From NCBI GenBank assembly GCA_000752035.1, contig CCFE01000033.1, positions 92,896-156,895 on the forward strand: DNA of 64,000 bases, read 5' to 3'. Of this stretch, positions 36,005 through 47,149 are shown one piece after another. This stretch comes from Bacillus rubiinfantis. Its GTDB lineage: Bacteria; Bacillota; Bacilli; Bacillales; Cytobacillaceae. The notes under the pieces were generated by a model, which worked only from the letters and a program-made list of their open reading frames with translations, had not been told where the DNA came from and searched no databases. The position numbers were made by a program, and so were the translations under genes. Every line of letters begins with the position of its first letter. Positions within the stretch are counted from its first letter, which is position 1.

Positions 36005-38563
36005 TTAGAAATCAAAATCACCGACAATTCCCAAGTTAATCGTGAACGGAACTTTTTCTGTAATTACTCCTGTTTCTGTATCTTTGATGATTAAATAATA
36101 GGTCTTATTCCGATCATACGGAATGCTTTTTAATACAAACTGTATCTTGAATGTACGGTCGGCAGGATTATCAAATGAACGATCACCAATAATGGTTTCT
36201 TCATTTGAGAGTACGTTCCCTTCTTGGTCAGCCATATAAATGACAACAGTCCGAGGTTTTGTTTTTTCTTCCACTTTTTCTGTTTGGAAGAAGTTTAAGT
36301 GAAAGATGCTGTTTGTAATTTTTTGTGTCGTACTTGTCAACTTAATATCGACTTTTGAAATCGCTTGAACTCCCTTTTGACCAGCACGTTTATTCTTGAA
36401 GGATAGGAGTGGAACAACTATTTCTTGTAGACTTGCCCCTCCATGGTTGAAATTCACACCAGAACCTTGCATACGATTGCGAAGAATTCCATTTGGCACA
36501 TAAGCGTATAGTTGCTGTTCATTTTTAATAACAGAAGCCAAATCAATCGTTAATTGCCCTGGAATGTCCTGTTTTTCTTTAGATAAAGCGTAACGGCGTT
36601 TTATTTCGATTGTTTCCAGTTGTACTTTCTCTATTTTATCGCTTTCTTCTAAAGCTTCTCTTTGATAAAGGAAGCCATGATCAGCCGTTACTAAAATATT
36701 CGTTCCTGATAGGTCGTCACGAATAATTTTTATTAGCGTAGATATTTCATCCAGTGCTTTTTCTACTGCAGTAAACGTATATATTTCCGTAGATGCTTTA
36801 TCACCCATTGCATCAATGCTGTCGTGGTAGATATAAATCAGTTTTTTCCCTTTAAATGTTTCCCGTCTGCCTGCTTTGTTCATATTCACAACATCTTGGA
36901 AACGGACAGCCATGCTATCTTCAACAGTCGATTCAATAATGGCTTTGCGGTTTTCCAGCCCTGATGAATCCTTGTCGTTTACGAATACTTGCCCCTTCGG
37001 ATCAATATCTATTGATTTGTGTGGGAGCAATGATGCCATACCTAACTTTGTAACAGAAGGGATGACTCCAAGCATGGATTGTATATCACATGTACCAATC
37101 GTCTCAGCGTTCAATCGTTCTGTCAGTTCTACCCCAATTTCATATCGAAATGCGTCGGAAATAATGACGAAAACTCGCTCACCTTTTCGAATGTGTGGAG
37201 CTACAATTGAAGAATAAAACTGCTGTTGGTTTAACACACCTGGTAATGACCATTGTTCCATCATTTCAGCCTTTACAGCTTGAGACCAGTTCGTACTTAA
37301 TTCGCCCATAAACCAGTGTGTATATAAATGCTCTACCACTTCTTTTAATTTCTTAAGTATCTCATGATTACTTTCTTCATCATAAGCTACATAAAACTTA
37401 CGATAATACGTATCCATCAAATAATATTTGCTCTGATAGGCTTCGTAAATATCTATTACCCGACCTGTTGGAATCCCTTGTTGATACTCTTTATAGAATT
37501 CCTGCATTTTAACGGTGTAAAAAAGTGCCTCATAAACATTTGCAAATCGTTCGTAAAAGTGTTTTGAGCGTCTTAGCTTAATTAATTTCTTGTACTCGTC
37601 ATAATCTTCAAGTTTCTCAAGTAAACTATTGGCAATGTAAATGATGATTGCTCGGTCAATATAAGGGAACGTTTCGGCTTTTTTAAACTCTTCAATTGGC
37701 ACAGTTTGTAAAACTTGTGACAGCTGTATTTCCTTTTCTGCCATTTCGACATATTCATCAAATACCTCATCATCGGTTTTATGATGCATCCAATGGTCGA
37801 TGAATACAAGACAGTTCGTTCGATTACGGACAGCAATAAAGTCTTTTATACTCGTCAAATATTGCTCATGAACAGAATGGCTAAATGCCGTAACAGCCAT
37901 ATGTATAAACAATGTTTTTAATGTCTTAGCCTCACGTTCATAACCATACTGTTTGAACACATATTTCCAAAATACTTCTACACCGAAAAACTTGTCCATC
38001 TGCGTTAAAAACTTATTATCGCTATCTTCCAGCGTATCCATTAATACCGTCTTTAACACTTCCTCAAAATCAGGAACCTTTACGTTACAAAGCACACTCA
38101 TAATCGAAAGCTCAATCATTTCTTCACTATAAGATTCAATACCTAAAGCTTGAAACTTACGATACCGCTCCTTATTATGGAAGAAACGTTCATACTTTTT
38201 AATAACTCCACGCAGGGATGGATCTATTTGAAGCTCATTTAAAATAAGCGAAATGCGATCTGCATAAAACGTCTTGGAATAGTACACCGTATCAGCTAAC
38301 CAGTTATCTTCTAAACCTAATTCTAAGGTTGTATATATCAAATAATGAGAAGATGGATCTTCTTCCTCTAATAAATGTTTTAAATAAAATTGATTGTTTT
38401 CCGATAATGTTTGGACTTTAACTCCATCTATTGTCAATTGATCAATTTCCTCAATAAACTCTTGATCCTTATCCACCCAAAAGACAATTTTTCGTTGCTC
38501 CCCATCTTTTAACGGTTCTCTATAAATATCTTGTAAGGCAGAAACGATTTGAGTAATATTCAA
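36005..38563 (-). CDS. pglZ: PglZ, alkaline-phosphatase-superfamily protein of BREX
   Basis: An 852-residue protein with the PglZ domain: metal-site segments VFVIISDAFRYEIGVELTER (about 457-476) and ILVTADHGFLYQREALEE (about 631-648). PglZ is a core protein of every BREX type; it is needed for methylation and for exclusion, though its enzyme activity is unclear. It stands between the DUF2971 gene and brxL on the same strand. Confidence 0.93.
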   Translation of the reverse strand: MNITQIVSALQDIYREPLKDGEQRKIVFWVDKDQEFIEEIDQLTIDGVKVQTLSENNQFYLKHLLEEEDPSSHYLIYTTLELGLEDNWLADTVYYSKTFYADRISLILNELQIDPSLRGVIKKYERFFHNKERYRKFQALGIESYSEEMIELSIMSVLCNVKVPDFEEVLKTVLMDTLEDSDNKFLTQMDKFFGVEVFWKYVFKQYGYEREAKTLKTLFIHMAVTAFSHSVHEQYLTSIKDFIAVRNRTNCLVFIDHWMHHKTDDEVFDEYVEMAEKEIQLSQVLQTVPIEEFKKAETFPYIDRAIIIYIANSLLEKLEDYDEYKKLIKLRRSKHFYERFANVYEALFYTVKMQEFYKEYQQGIPTGRVIDIYEAYQSKYYLMDTYYRKFYVAYDEESNHEILKKLKEVVEHLYTHWFMGELSTNWSQAVKAEMMEQWSLPGVLNQQQFYSSIVAPHIRKGERVFVIISDAFRYEIGVELTERLNAETIGTCDIQSMLGVIPSVTKLGMASLLPHKSIDIDPKGQVFVNDKDSSGLENRKAIIESTVEDSMAVRFQDVVNMNKAGRRETFKGKKLIYIYHDSIDAMGDKASTEIYTFTAVEKALDEISTLIKIIRDDLSGTNILVTADHGFLYQREALEESDKIEKVQLETIEIKRRYALSKEKQDIPGQLTIDLASVIKNEQQLYAYVPNGILRNRMQGSGVNFNHGGASLQEIVVPLLSFKNKRAGQKGVQAISKVDIKLTSTTQKITNSIFHLNFFQTEKVEEKTKPRTVVIYMADQEGNVLSNEETIIGDRSFDNPADRTFKIQFVLKSIPYDRNKTYYLIIKDTETGVITEKVPFTINLGIVGDFDF

Positions 38564-38612
38564 GGTGTCACCTTCTTTCTGTTAACGAGTTATGTCAAAT
38601 AACTTACTTATT

Positions 38613-39425
38613 TCAAACCTCTACCAGAGTCTCATTAAAAATAAAGCTCCTATTATTTTTCGTTGGGGTTAATCTAATTAATTTACAGTTTAACTTTTGC
38701 GAAATGATTTTTAAACGACTTTCATTTTCTACGTTACACCTATCCGTAATGTAGATGGCAGTTGGTTTTATAGGAAATTCTACAAGGTTTTCATTTTCTA
38801 AAAACAATAACCTCCATTCACGTTCATAAGACCAACTAATATGCTTAATTAAGTTCTTGTAAAACAGTAATCTTAGTAATGGATGATATTGTCCTTTTAC
38901 CGCAACTTCAAATAAAAGTTGTAACACTTTACTTATATCTTCTCGTTCTTCCCGATATATAACAGGATATAACTGCTTTGTAAATTCTGATTCAATGTCC
39001 AACTTTTTAAAATCATATTCTACCACTAAACCAGTACCACTCTGGGCGTAATTTCCCCAAAGTGGTAGATTGTATAATTCACTGCTAAAGCAGGTGATTT
39101 TTAGTGGTGCTAATGCATTTTTGAACATAGTATCCATTTGGTCATCCAGATAATCCAGGCTATAATTTAAACCCTGTTTGTCTGAAATGTCTTTGAGAAT
39201 AGATGTATCCCACCAAATCCCTAAACAATCAAAAGGATCATTAAAATTTTCAGCATCACTCATGTAAATCTTATTTTGTTCCAATGTATCTAAACGCACG
39301 TCTTCAAACTTTTCAAAACGAAATAAGCGATTAGGGATAGTTTTATACTTCTTCTCATAAAATAGATTCAAATCCCCTTTTACCGATTCCAAGAGAAAGT
39401 CATATATAGTCTCATTATTTATCAA
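38613..39425 (-). CDS. DUF2971 protein inserted in the BREX operon
   Basis: A 270-residue DUF2971 protein: RLFRFEKFEDVRLDTLEQNK (about 33-52), NFNDPFDCLG (about 60), ITCFSSELYNLPLWGNYAQ (about 109-127) and TGLVVEYDF are the family's conserved blocks. Biochemical function is not established. It lies in the middle of the BREX transcript, 20 bp after pglX and 49 bp before pglZ, without its own obvious promoter or terminator. It is not a standard BREX gene; an accessory anti-phage effector is a reasonable guess. Confidence 0.8.
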   Translation of the reverse strand: MINNETIYDFLLESVKGDLNLFYEKKYKTIPNRLFRFEKFEDVRLDTLEQNKIYMSDAENFNDPFDCLGIWWDTSILKDISDKQGLNYSLDYLDDQMDTMFKNALAPLKITCFSSELYNLPLWGNYAQSGTGLVVEYDFKKLDIESEFTKQLYPVIYREEREDISKVLQLLFEVAVKGQYHPLLRLLFYKNLIKHISWSYEREWRLLFLENENLVEFPIKPTAIYITDRCNVENESRLKIISQKLNCKLIRLTPTKNNRSFIFNETLVEV

Positions 39426-39445
39426 TTCATCTCTACTCCCAATAG

Positions 39446-42400
39446 TTAAATCTTCGCCAACAAGCCCTTAAACTTCTCATAATTTATTTTCACACCGTCA
39501 TCAAGATCTATTTCGATTTGCATGTCTGCCATGTGGTGCAATAGTTCATCATAAGCTTTCAACTCGTCTATTTTTTTATCAAGTGCTTTTAGCTCTTTCT
39601 TTGCATTGCTAATTTCTTTCGTAGTAAAATCGCCTTCAATAATATCGAGCAAGTCTTTCTTTTCCGCATCCATCCGTATTTGCACTTCATGTAAATAATC
39701 TGTACGAATTCGAGAAAGCGTTGTTTTGTCGTAACGATGCATATAAATGAGGCAATTAAATGCCTTTTCTTTACCTGAAGTAAATAACCAATAAATCGGT
39801 CGTTTCTTGTAAACTTGGACATGATCCTTATAGAAATCATTTAAGAAATAACGACGCAACGCTTCTCTTGCTGTCTCATTCGCTTTCCGCCCAATCGCAT
39901 CCGCAATAAAATCAAGATTCTCTTCAAGCGTCTCCTCACTAAACGCCACACGCACAAAATCTACAAACCTTGTCACAATATCATCTTCAAAATACGTACC
40001 TGGTAAAATTGGTAATATATTATCTTCATCTACTGGGAATGTTTCATAACGAGAACGACTAAACTCTCCACCTGCGTAGATTAATCCTTCTTCATCAAGG
40101 GAATAGCGACCAAAACAACAGCCAATTGCATATGAGATGAATGACTTAATTTCTCTTTCCAAATCAGCCTTCCGAACCGTTACATCGTTCTCATCTACTT
40201 CAGGCATCAATTCCCCTTGTAAACCATAACTATCTATAAAAATACGATTTAACTCTTCTTCATTAGCTTTTAATTGTTTAAATTGAGAATCTGCAAACTG
40301 CGACCATTGCTCAAAAGCGGTAGCAAGAGTTGTCGAAGATTTTATTAACAAAGGATGTTGAGAAAAATCCCAACTTATTTCAAAATAATCCCAATCCCTT
40401 TTAGAGATTTCAATGTTTTTTTCACAAAATGATACAACACTATTTTTTAAATCTTCATTTAAGATAAAAGGAAGCTTTTCTATGTCACCTGCATTAAAAT
40501 TCAAAGATTGATTTATAAGTTTCAATAATACTTTTGAAACACATTTTGAATTCATAAAAGCAATAATATATTTTAAATTCGTCTCATCATAAATTGCCAT
40601 TCCTGCGTTGGATATTATAAATCCTTTTGGTGAGTACCTGACAGAAATATCGGAACTCGAAATAGCAGACCAAGTTCCATTTTCTAAAAAGTAATATTTT
40701 CTATTTTTTATAACAAATTCTGGATCTGATATCCTTACGTATTTCTCTTTTACCAGGGAGAGCATTTCTTCCCCATCATTGTAATAGTTGACTACATAAA
40801 AATTATTTCCATACCATTTCCTAAACTCTCCACCTTTGTTTATAGGAAACCACTTTAATTTGCTTTCTTTTGCTTCCTCTGCTGACATCGAAAATCCTAT
40901 ACTATTTATTTTCACTTCATGCCATAGTCTTAAAAACTTCGCATTATCTGTTGTAGCAAGTCCTTGTTTTGGACTTGCAATTTCCCCTAATAACTTACCT
41001 TTCTTAAATGTTGCAATAGCTTTCTCACTTGCAAAATAAGTAATGGGACTACCTGGGATGTTATTAAAGTTTTGCTGTTCAAATGTAAAGCAATACTGTG
41101 CTGTAGGATTCAAAACTGCATCTTTTATTTTCTTCTTTTTCTCCATTGCTGTTTTTTCATTCACTAAACCTACATACATACCTTTAATCTTTGGAATATA
41201 AACATTTCTTAACACAAATGCCGTTGATTGTACAACTTCTCCACCAATTTCCTCAAAAGCTCTTGGACCTAAATGTAACATGGTGTCAATAAATTTATTC
41301 ATAATTAATTTTTTACGTAACATTTCAAAGCTTGATAGGAACATCCATGAATGCTGGTTGATAGCCGCATAGAAACCATTTCTATTCAAATAATGATCCA
41401 ATTCCATAAAAGAGGCGAATAGGTCAGATTTTGAATCAGGATAGTTCTTTTTCAAGAACTCAACCAATTCCCGATTCATATTGCCAGAACCCATATATGG
41501 TGGATTCATCACAACAATGTCATACTTCTGTCCCATAATTTTTGTTTGTTTAATAAGCGATGGAAGAGATTCTAATGCTTGTTGACGTTTTTCCTCTTGG
41601 AAGATATCTGTTACTGGATTTTCTTTTATTTCTTTTAATCTATTTTGTAAAAATACTGTATCTGTTTCCGTTATTTTAATAAGTGAACCAAATGTCTTAG
41701 CATTCTTGTATTGATTGAAAAATGCTTTTATTGCATTAAATTGTTCACCATTACCTTGACCAGCAATATAGGTGATTGCTTCATCTGTCCACCTGTTTGT
41801 TTCTTGTATGGAAGCTAAATTCATCGCCAATCCATCCCGTTCGATGCTTCGGAGGAATCTACGATTATATTGGAGAGCTTTCATTACAACCGAGAAACTT
41901 GACAATTGATAAGCTCGATCATCAATATCTAAACCATACAGATTTTTCTCAATGATTAAGCGTGGAATTTCTCGTTCCATATATCCACACTTGCTATAAA
42001 TCTCATATAGTACATCAAACATATAGACTAAAATATGTCCACTTCCCATTGCGGGATCAAAACATTTAATATCTTCAACATTTAACTCTTTATTTACATA
42101 TGGAGCGATACTTTCTTGAAAATCCTCTTGCTGATGTTTTAAGAAAAACTCCCAGCTCGTAATTAAATCTTCATGCTCTGGATGTGCTTCAGTCCAATAT
42201 CGCCCAAGTGAATTTTGAACCATATACTGTACAATCCAGTCAGGTGTAAAGAGTTGTGTTGCATAAGGAATCTCTTCAGCTTTATATTTTGCTTTCGCTT
42301 TAAATACACGATCTTTTTCATCAGCAATGTAATATTGGTAAAGCCAACCAATAACTTCAATTTCCCCCCAATTATCCTCTGGAATCACTTCTGTATCTGT

Positions 42401-42976
42401 TAATTGACGGACAAATGAATCTGTACCAAGTAAGCCTTCTGGAAATAAGATATCTTTATAATCTTCAAGTGATTCAAACATGAATGGCATATAACGATTC
42501 AAATCGTTACAGTGTATTTTAATGAGGTACTTGAACAGTTCGTCTGTTTTGTTGTTCATTTTCAGTTCATAAACGTACTCTTTGTCCAATTCTATATCAA
42601 GAGACAGTGCCTCCTTCATCATGTCTGGTTCTGCACTATCGTCATTTGATGATGATAAAACACGTACCTTTGTTGGAAGATAGTCGTTCACTTCCATAAA
42701 ACGTAATGCAATAAAACGATTAAACCATGTGTATGTTGTTTCCTCCATAACACGATCAAAACCAATTTCGTTTATACGAGCAATAAGCTTGTTACGTTGT
42801 CGTCTTTCCAAATCAGAAAGCTGTCTGCCGTCAATAAAGACGGCATCGGAGCTTTCTACATTCGCTTTTTGAGTAGATTCAGCTGTAATCCCAATTTTTC
42901 TTGCTTGTAGCTCTACCCGTTCCAGCAATTCTTTTCTTGCTTCTGTTGCAAACTTTTTCAATGCACTTTTATTCAT
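39446..42976 (-). CDS. pglX: PglX (BrxX), adenine-N6 DNA methyltransferase of BREX
   Basis: A 1176-residue methyltransferase. SAM-binding motif I is CFDPAMGSGHILVYMFD (about 305-321) and catalytic motif IV is IVVMNPPYMGSGNMN (about 486-500), giving NPPY for adenine N6. The N-terminus MNKSALKKFATEARKELLER is characteristic of BREX PglX. It methylates a host motif to mark self DNA. The length is normal and there is no sign of the phase-variable repeats seen in some pglX genes. It follows brxC by 11 bp. Confidence 0.95.
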   Translation of the reverse strand: MNKSALKKFATEARKELLERVELQARKIGITAESTQKANVESSDAVFIDGRQLSDLERRQRNKLIARINEIGFDRVMEETTYTWFNRFIALRFMEVNDYLPTKVRVLSSSNDDSAEPDMMKEALSLDIELDKEYVYELKMNNKTDELFKYLIKIHCNDLNRYMPFMFESLEDYKDILFPEGLLGTDSFVRQLTDTEVIPEDNWGEIEVIGWLYQYYIADEKDRVFKAKAKYKAEEIPYATQLFTPDWIVQYMVQNSLGRYWTEAHPEHEDLITSWEFFLKHQQEDFQESIAPYVNKELNVEDIKCFDPAMGSGHILVYMFDVLYEIYSKCGYMEREIPRLIIEKNLYGLDIDDRAYQLSSFSVVMKALQYNRRFLRSIERDGLAMNLASIQETNRWTDEAITYIAGQGNGEQFNAIKAFFNQYKNAKTFGSLIKITETDTVFLQNRLKEIKENPVTDIFQEEKRQQALESLPSLIKQTKIMGQKYDIVVMNPPYMGSGNMNRELVEFLKKNYPDSKSDLFASFMELDHYLNRNGFYAAINQHSWMFLSSFEMLRKKLIMNKFIDTMLHLGPRAFEEIGGEVVQSTAFVLRNVYIPKIKGMYVGLVNEKTAMEKKKKIKDAVLNPTAQYCFTFEQQNFNNIPGSPITYFASEKAIATFKKGKLLGEIASPKQGLATTDNAKFLRLWHEVKINSIGFSMSAEEAKESKLKWFPINKGGEFRKWYGNNFYVVNYYNDGEEMLSLVKEKYVRISDPEFVIKNRKYYFLENGTWSAISSSDISVRYSPKGFIISNAGMAIYDETNLKYIIAFMNSKCVSKVLLKLINQSLNFNAGDIEKLPFILNEDLKNSVVSFCEKNIEISKRDWDYFEISWDFSQHPLLIKSSTTLATAFEQWSQFADSQFKQLKANEEELNRIFIDSYGLQGELMPEVDENDVTVRKADLEREIKSFISYAIGCCFGRYSLDEEGLIYAGGEFSRSRYETFPVDEDNILPILPGTYFEDDIVTRFVDFVRVAFSEETLEENLDFIADAIGRKANETAREALRRYFLNDFYKDHVQVYKKRPIYWLFTSGKEKAFNCLIYMHRYDKTTLSRIRTDYLHEVQIRMDAEKKDLLDIIEGDFTTKEISNAKKELKALDKKIDELKAYDELLHHMADMQIEIDLDDGVKINYEKFKGLLAKI

Positions 42977-42987
42977 CTATTTCACCC

Positions 42988-45900
42988 TTATTCAATGAAC
43001 TCAATCTGTTTATTTGCCTTAATGATTTCCTTTAGCTTGTGGGAAAGCGTATTGATGTACAAGTCGACCTCTTCTTCTGTCGACAATGTTTTCACCGTCA
43101 CAAGTTCTTTTACTTTCACCGTCTGTTTCTGAACAACTGGTTCAATTGGTGGCTCTACAACTGTGCCTGCAATTTTCTTTTGTTCTTCCGCTTTTTTTCG
43201 TTGCCATTCTATAATTTCTTGTCGTATCTCTTTTAATGTCTTTTCTTTATAACTGTTACTTTGCGAAATCGTTGCATCTACCTTGAATATATCAGTAAAT
43301 TGCTCAAGGCTCGTCTTTAATCCTTGATAATATTTTTCCACTCGTTGTTTCGTTTCATTGGAGACACCGTACTGCGTTGCTTGTAAAACTAACTCATTAT
43401 AATCAGCTTGTAATTTTTCATCGGCATTTGCCTTTTTCTCTACTAATACAGTATCTATTTGTTGCTCTAATGCGTGGAGTAAATCAGGGATGTCCTTAAT
43501 ATTTTTATAAGGAATCGGATCTTCCACAATGTTACGAAGTTGATGCATCGCTTTTTCTACTTCGTTACCAGATAAGTAGGATTTATTTTCTTCGTACTTT
43601 ACAAGTCCTGCTAATCCTCGGTCGAAAATATCTTTTTGATTCGATTCGAAGAAGCTCTTTACATACACAATGTCTTCTTCCCAATCTGCTAAATCATCTT
43701 CCATTTCTTTCAGTTTCAAGAAGAAAGAGGCGTTATCCAATTGATTGTTAAATTGTTCGAAGTATTCTAAGCCTTTGTTTAATAAACTCAAGCCAGGATA
43801 TTTTCTACCTTCGTAACGTGCTTTGAAAGAATTGATTTCATCTACTTGCTTAGCAATAAGCGAACGAATATCCTTTGCCAGACCGTCTTCATCATCTGTT
43901 AAATCCGTTGTATTAAATACCTCTTTGCAAATTCTCCTCGCAGTACGAAGAAGGGCTTCATCCACTTTCACTCGTTTTGTAATGATTCCTTTATCCGCTT
44001 CCGTTGTTTTTCCGAAAACCGTCAATAATTTGTTTGTGTCGATTTCTGGCTCTAAATACTCCGAATTATAACGAATACGGATACGTTGCTCTTTTAACAA
44101 TTGTGCAAGAAGCCCTGCAATATCAAGCTGTTTCCAGCCATAAGGTTTATCTACGAAACGGTCATATACAAGTTTCACTCGGACTTGTTTGTTCAACTGT
44201 TCCTGCAAGTTGATATATTCATATACTTCACTTTTCGCAAGGGAGTTTGGACTTTGAACCATTTGTTCATCAAAAGAAATTTGTTGGTTATCAGAAGCTA
44301 AAATAGAAATGAGTTCTCTCTCATTATCCAAATGCTCTTTCACATAGCCTAATTTCGTGTAGACATTATCGACTAAATGCTTAAATGCTGTAGTCATTTT
44401 TTCTTTTACGGTAGAGCCTTTAATGTCCATTTTGTCGCCATTAACGAAGAATACACCATCTTTTATCGCTTCCTCTAACAGCTCTCGTACTCTACGTCTT
44501 CTTTCACGTGCCTCGGCTTGTTTGTTATTTAATATGTTTTGAATATTTTCAGGTAGTTGCGTTATGTTCTTTTTCTTGCGGTATTCTTCAATACGTAATG
44601 CTTCTTCCATTTCCTCTACATAAGCTTCGTTGCCACCAAGTTTCAGTATTGTTTCTCCGTTACCAGATGACATCATCATTAACTCCTGATCTGACTTAGC
44701 ATAATGGTCTGATAGTGGTGACAAGATTTGAATGCCGATATTTGATGTTTGATTGCCATAAGGTTTTTCATCCATCACTTGATTGTAAGAGAAAGAATAT
44801 TCCTTTGAATAAGTGAAACGTTTTTCTTCGTATAGGTCATTAAAGATATATTGGGCTAATTCACGTTTTACTAAGCTTTCATCAACAGGTTGCTGTTTAA
44901 TATCTCGATTGATGTCTTGTTCATCATCCGTTAAGAAAATGTAGTTGTCCCCATTTTTTCCGATTAGTGTTTGTGATATTAACTTTCTCAGTGCTACTTT
45001 GAGTTTTTCTTTTAGTTGTAATTTATCCTCGTCAATATGTGTGACCATTAGAGTAGCAATATTATCAATGTTGGCTGGAAGTTCTTTAATGTACTTAATC
45101 ATGAACAGCACTTTTAACAAATCAATGTTAAACGGATCGTCTTTTAAAGCTGGGTTCATGCTTGCCCCTTCGATTACCCTTGAAATGGAAGGGTTTAAAA
45201 ATTCTTTTATCGTATCGTAAAACGCATAAAATGGGATAAGTGAGCCTTCTTCTGCATCCTTATATTGAAGTCCTGCTTCCTTAAATGCGGACAACATGGA
45301 ACGTTCCCCTTCAGATAAGTGCTTTCCTGAAGAACCATGTTTTCGCACTTGTTCGAACACATTTTGCAGTAGCTTAAATTGATACGGTACGAAAGGATAT
45401 ACTTCCGCAAATTCCATATCATCTTCATAACCACGAAGATCCGCTGTACTTTCTTTGAAACTAATTAAATTTTTCAAGATGGCACTTCTATTCGGATAAT
45501 CGGCTCTTAGCTTGTCTAATACATGAGGATATTTTTCTAAAATACGCTTTTTGATGACTTCATCAACCGAGATAGATGATAGAGATAAACGTGTGTCAAA
45601 ACGACCTTGGATACGTGAAAAGTCATCACCTTTGACTTTAATAATCGAGTCAATACTTTCTTGAGAAGTGACCATAATCCATACTTTACCTTGTGCATAT
45701 GTCCCTAAATCTTCTGTTAACGTTTGTAAGTTCAGCATCAGGTTTCGGTTATCCCCGATGTATTGACCAATCTCGTCGACCAAAAACACAAGATGGAAAT
45801 TTGGACCTTTACTCTCAATGTAATCTTTTACATCCTTAGCGAACTTTTCAATGCTAATTTCAAAATTGTTAACTCCGCTTTCAAACCAATTACGTGCAGA

Positions 45901-46560
45901 TTCTTCTGTCATGTTAGTCGCTTTTACTAATGCTCCAATGACATAATCTGCATCGAAATAGAAGCTGTTTCGACGTTCTTCCCATGATTCACCCGCAAGA
46001 GCTTGGAATTCAGTTTTAAAAGTTTCGTAAACTCCCTGTTTATCTAAATATTTTTCCATCTCTGCAACGCCAGGTATGTCACCGTAGTAGCCACGATGTT
46101 CGTAAAACACTTTCATGAACACACGTAAAATTGCATCTTCTTTTGATTTGTTATCTAATGAGCTTTTGGAATCAATATTAAATAGGATGACCTCTGTATC
46201 CACGTCTGCTGTACGCTTCATATTGGCATAGACAAGAGCGTCTTTTATTTTTTCTTCAAAGAAATCAACAGGCTTCTTTCCTTGCACTGTTCTATTTTCT
46301 AAAAGGTATGCAAGGATTTTAAGGAAGTGAGATTTACCCGAACCGAAGAAACCGCTAATCCAGACACCCATTTTATCTGTCTTACCTTGAACTCCCTTTA
46401 AATAGTTTTCATAGAACTTAGAAAAATGTTTATGTAATTCTTGCGTTACAACATACTCGTCTAATTCTTGATAAATATCTGCTTCGTTTGTTTGGGCAAC
46501 TTTAATAACCCCACGAATATCACGTTCAATATCTTTTAAAAACATCTCTTTAAGTAGCAT
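42988..46560 (-). CDS. brxC: BrxC, P-loop ATPase of BREX
   Basis: A 1190-residue ATPase. Walker A is WISGFFGSGKSHFLKILAY (about 67-85) and Walker B is LVFLVDEIGQYIGDN (about 255-269). The long C-terminal half is coiled and charged. BrxC is a core component needed for both modification and restriction, probably as the motor of the complex. Size and position between brxB and pglX match type I BREX. Confidence 0.95.
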   Translation of the reverse strand: MLLKEMFLKDIERDIRGVIKVAQTNEADIYQELDEYVVTQELHKHFSKFYENYLKGVQGKTDKMGVWISGFFGSGKSHFLKILAYLLENRTVQGKKPVDFFEEKIKDALVYANMKRTADVDTEVILFNIDSKSSLDNKSKEDAILRVFMKVFYEHRGYYGDIPGVAEMEKYLDKQGVYETFKTEFQALAGESWEERRNSFYFDADYVIGALVKATNMTEESARNWFESGVNNFEISIEKFAKDVKDYIESKGPNFHLVFLVDEIGQYIGDNRNLMLNLQTLTEDLGTYAQGKVWIMVTSQESIDSIIKVKGDDFSRIQGRFDTRLSLSSISVDEVIKKRILEKYPHVLDKLRADYPNRSAILKNLISFKESTADLRGYEDDMEFAEVYPFVPYQFKLLQNVFEQVRKHGSSGKHLSEGERSMLSAFKEAGLQYKDAEEGSLIPFYAFYDTIKEFLNPSISRVIEGASMNPALKDDPFNIDLLKVLFMIKYIKELPANIDNIATLMVTHIDEDKLQLKEKLKVALRKLISQTLIGKNGDNYIFLTDDEQDINRDIKQQPVDESLVKRELAQYIFNDLYEEKRFTYSKEYSFSYNQVMDEKPYGNQTSNIGIQILSPLSDHYAKSDQELMMMSSGNGETILKLGGNEAYVEEMEEALRIEEYRKKKNITQLPENIQNILNNKQAEARERRRRVRELLEEAIKDGVFFVNGDKMDIKGSTVKEKMTTAFKHLVDNVYTKLGYVKEHLDNERELISILASDNQQISFDEQMVQSPNSLAKSEVYEYINLQEQLNKQVRVKLVYDRFVDKPYGWKQLDIAGLLAQLLKEQRIRIRYNSEYLEPEIDTNKLLTVFGKTTEADKGIITKRVKVDEALLRTARRICKEVFNTTDLTDDEDGLAKDIRSLIAKQVDEINSFKARYEGRKYPGLSLLNKGLEYFEQFNNQLDNASFFLKLKEMEDDLADWEEDIVYVKSFFESNQKDIFDRGLAGLVKYEENKSYLSGNEVEKAMHQLRNIVEDPIPYKNIKDIPDLLHALEQQIDTVLVEKKANADEKLQADYNELVLQATQYGVSNETKQRVEKYYQGLKTSLEQFTDIFKVDATISQSNSYKEKTLKEIRQEIIEWQRKKAEEQKKIAGTVVEPPIEPVVQKQTVKVKELVTVKTLSTEEEVDLYINTLSHKLKEIIKANKQIEFIE

Positions 46561-46579
46561 CTAATTTCCCCTTCTTCCT

Positions 46580-47146
46580 TTAATCCACTAAGCGAAACGC
46601 ACGATAGTAGTTATCATCTTTAAATTTGCTAAATAATTGAAGCGATTGACCGTCATATTGACCTGGGAAAAACATAATGACTGGCGTTTTATCCAATACT
46701 TCTTGAAGGTTATTCAAAATATTGTGTGAACGTACGAAAGGGTATACTTTCCCTACGCCTGTCAAAAGGACAACATTGTGATCTTTAATCTGCTCTTTAA
46801 TTTTTTGCAGAAAAACATCTGGTTTGGCAAAGGTTGTCATTGCTTTAAAAAGTGCATCTTTTCCTTGCCTTTGTTCCATTTCAAATATCCGATCAAAAAT
46901 TCTCTTTTCTTTTGTTATTTCAATGAGCATTTTATATAGGTCAAACTCAATTATTCGTCTGTTACTACCTTCATAAGAAAATTCTTTTTTTATGTGTTTC
47001 ACATAATCTCTGACTTTTAATTCATGTTCAGGTTCATAGTCAAAGACATAAAAGCTAATTTCATTTCCAAGTCCTCTTCCTTCAATAAACTTGTCTTCTC
47101 TTATTTTAGGAATGATTTTATCCAGTCTGGCATTGATGTTTGTCAT
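46580..47146 (-). CDS. brxB: BrxB (DUF1788)
   Basis: A 188-residue DUF1788 protein. The C-terminal LLTGVGKVYPFVRSHNILNN (about 129-148) and VIMFFPGQYDGQSLQLF (about 155-171) are family blocks. It is of unknown activity but required in type I BREX. Three bases separate it from the brxA stop, 19 from the next gene. Confidence 0.92.
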   Translation of the reverse strand: MTNINARLDKIIPKIREDKFIEGRGLGNEISFYVFDYEPEHELKVRDYVKHIKKEFSYEGSNRRIIEFDLYKMLIEITKEKRIFDRIFEMEQRQGKDALFKAMTTFAKPDVFLQKIKEQIKDHNVVLLTGVGKVYPFVRSHNILNNLQEVLDKTPVIMFFPGQYDGQSLQLFSKFKDDNYYRAFRLVD

Positions 47147-47149
47147 ATT

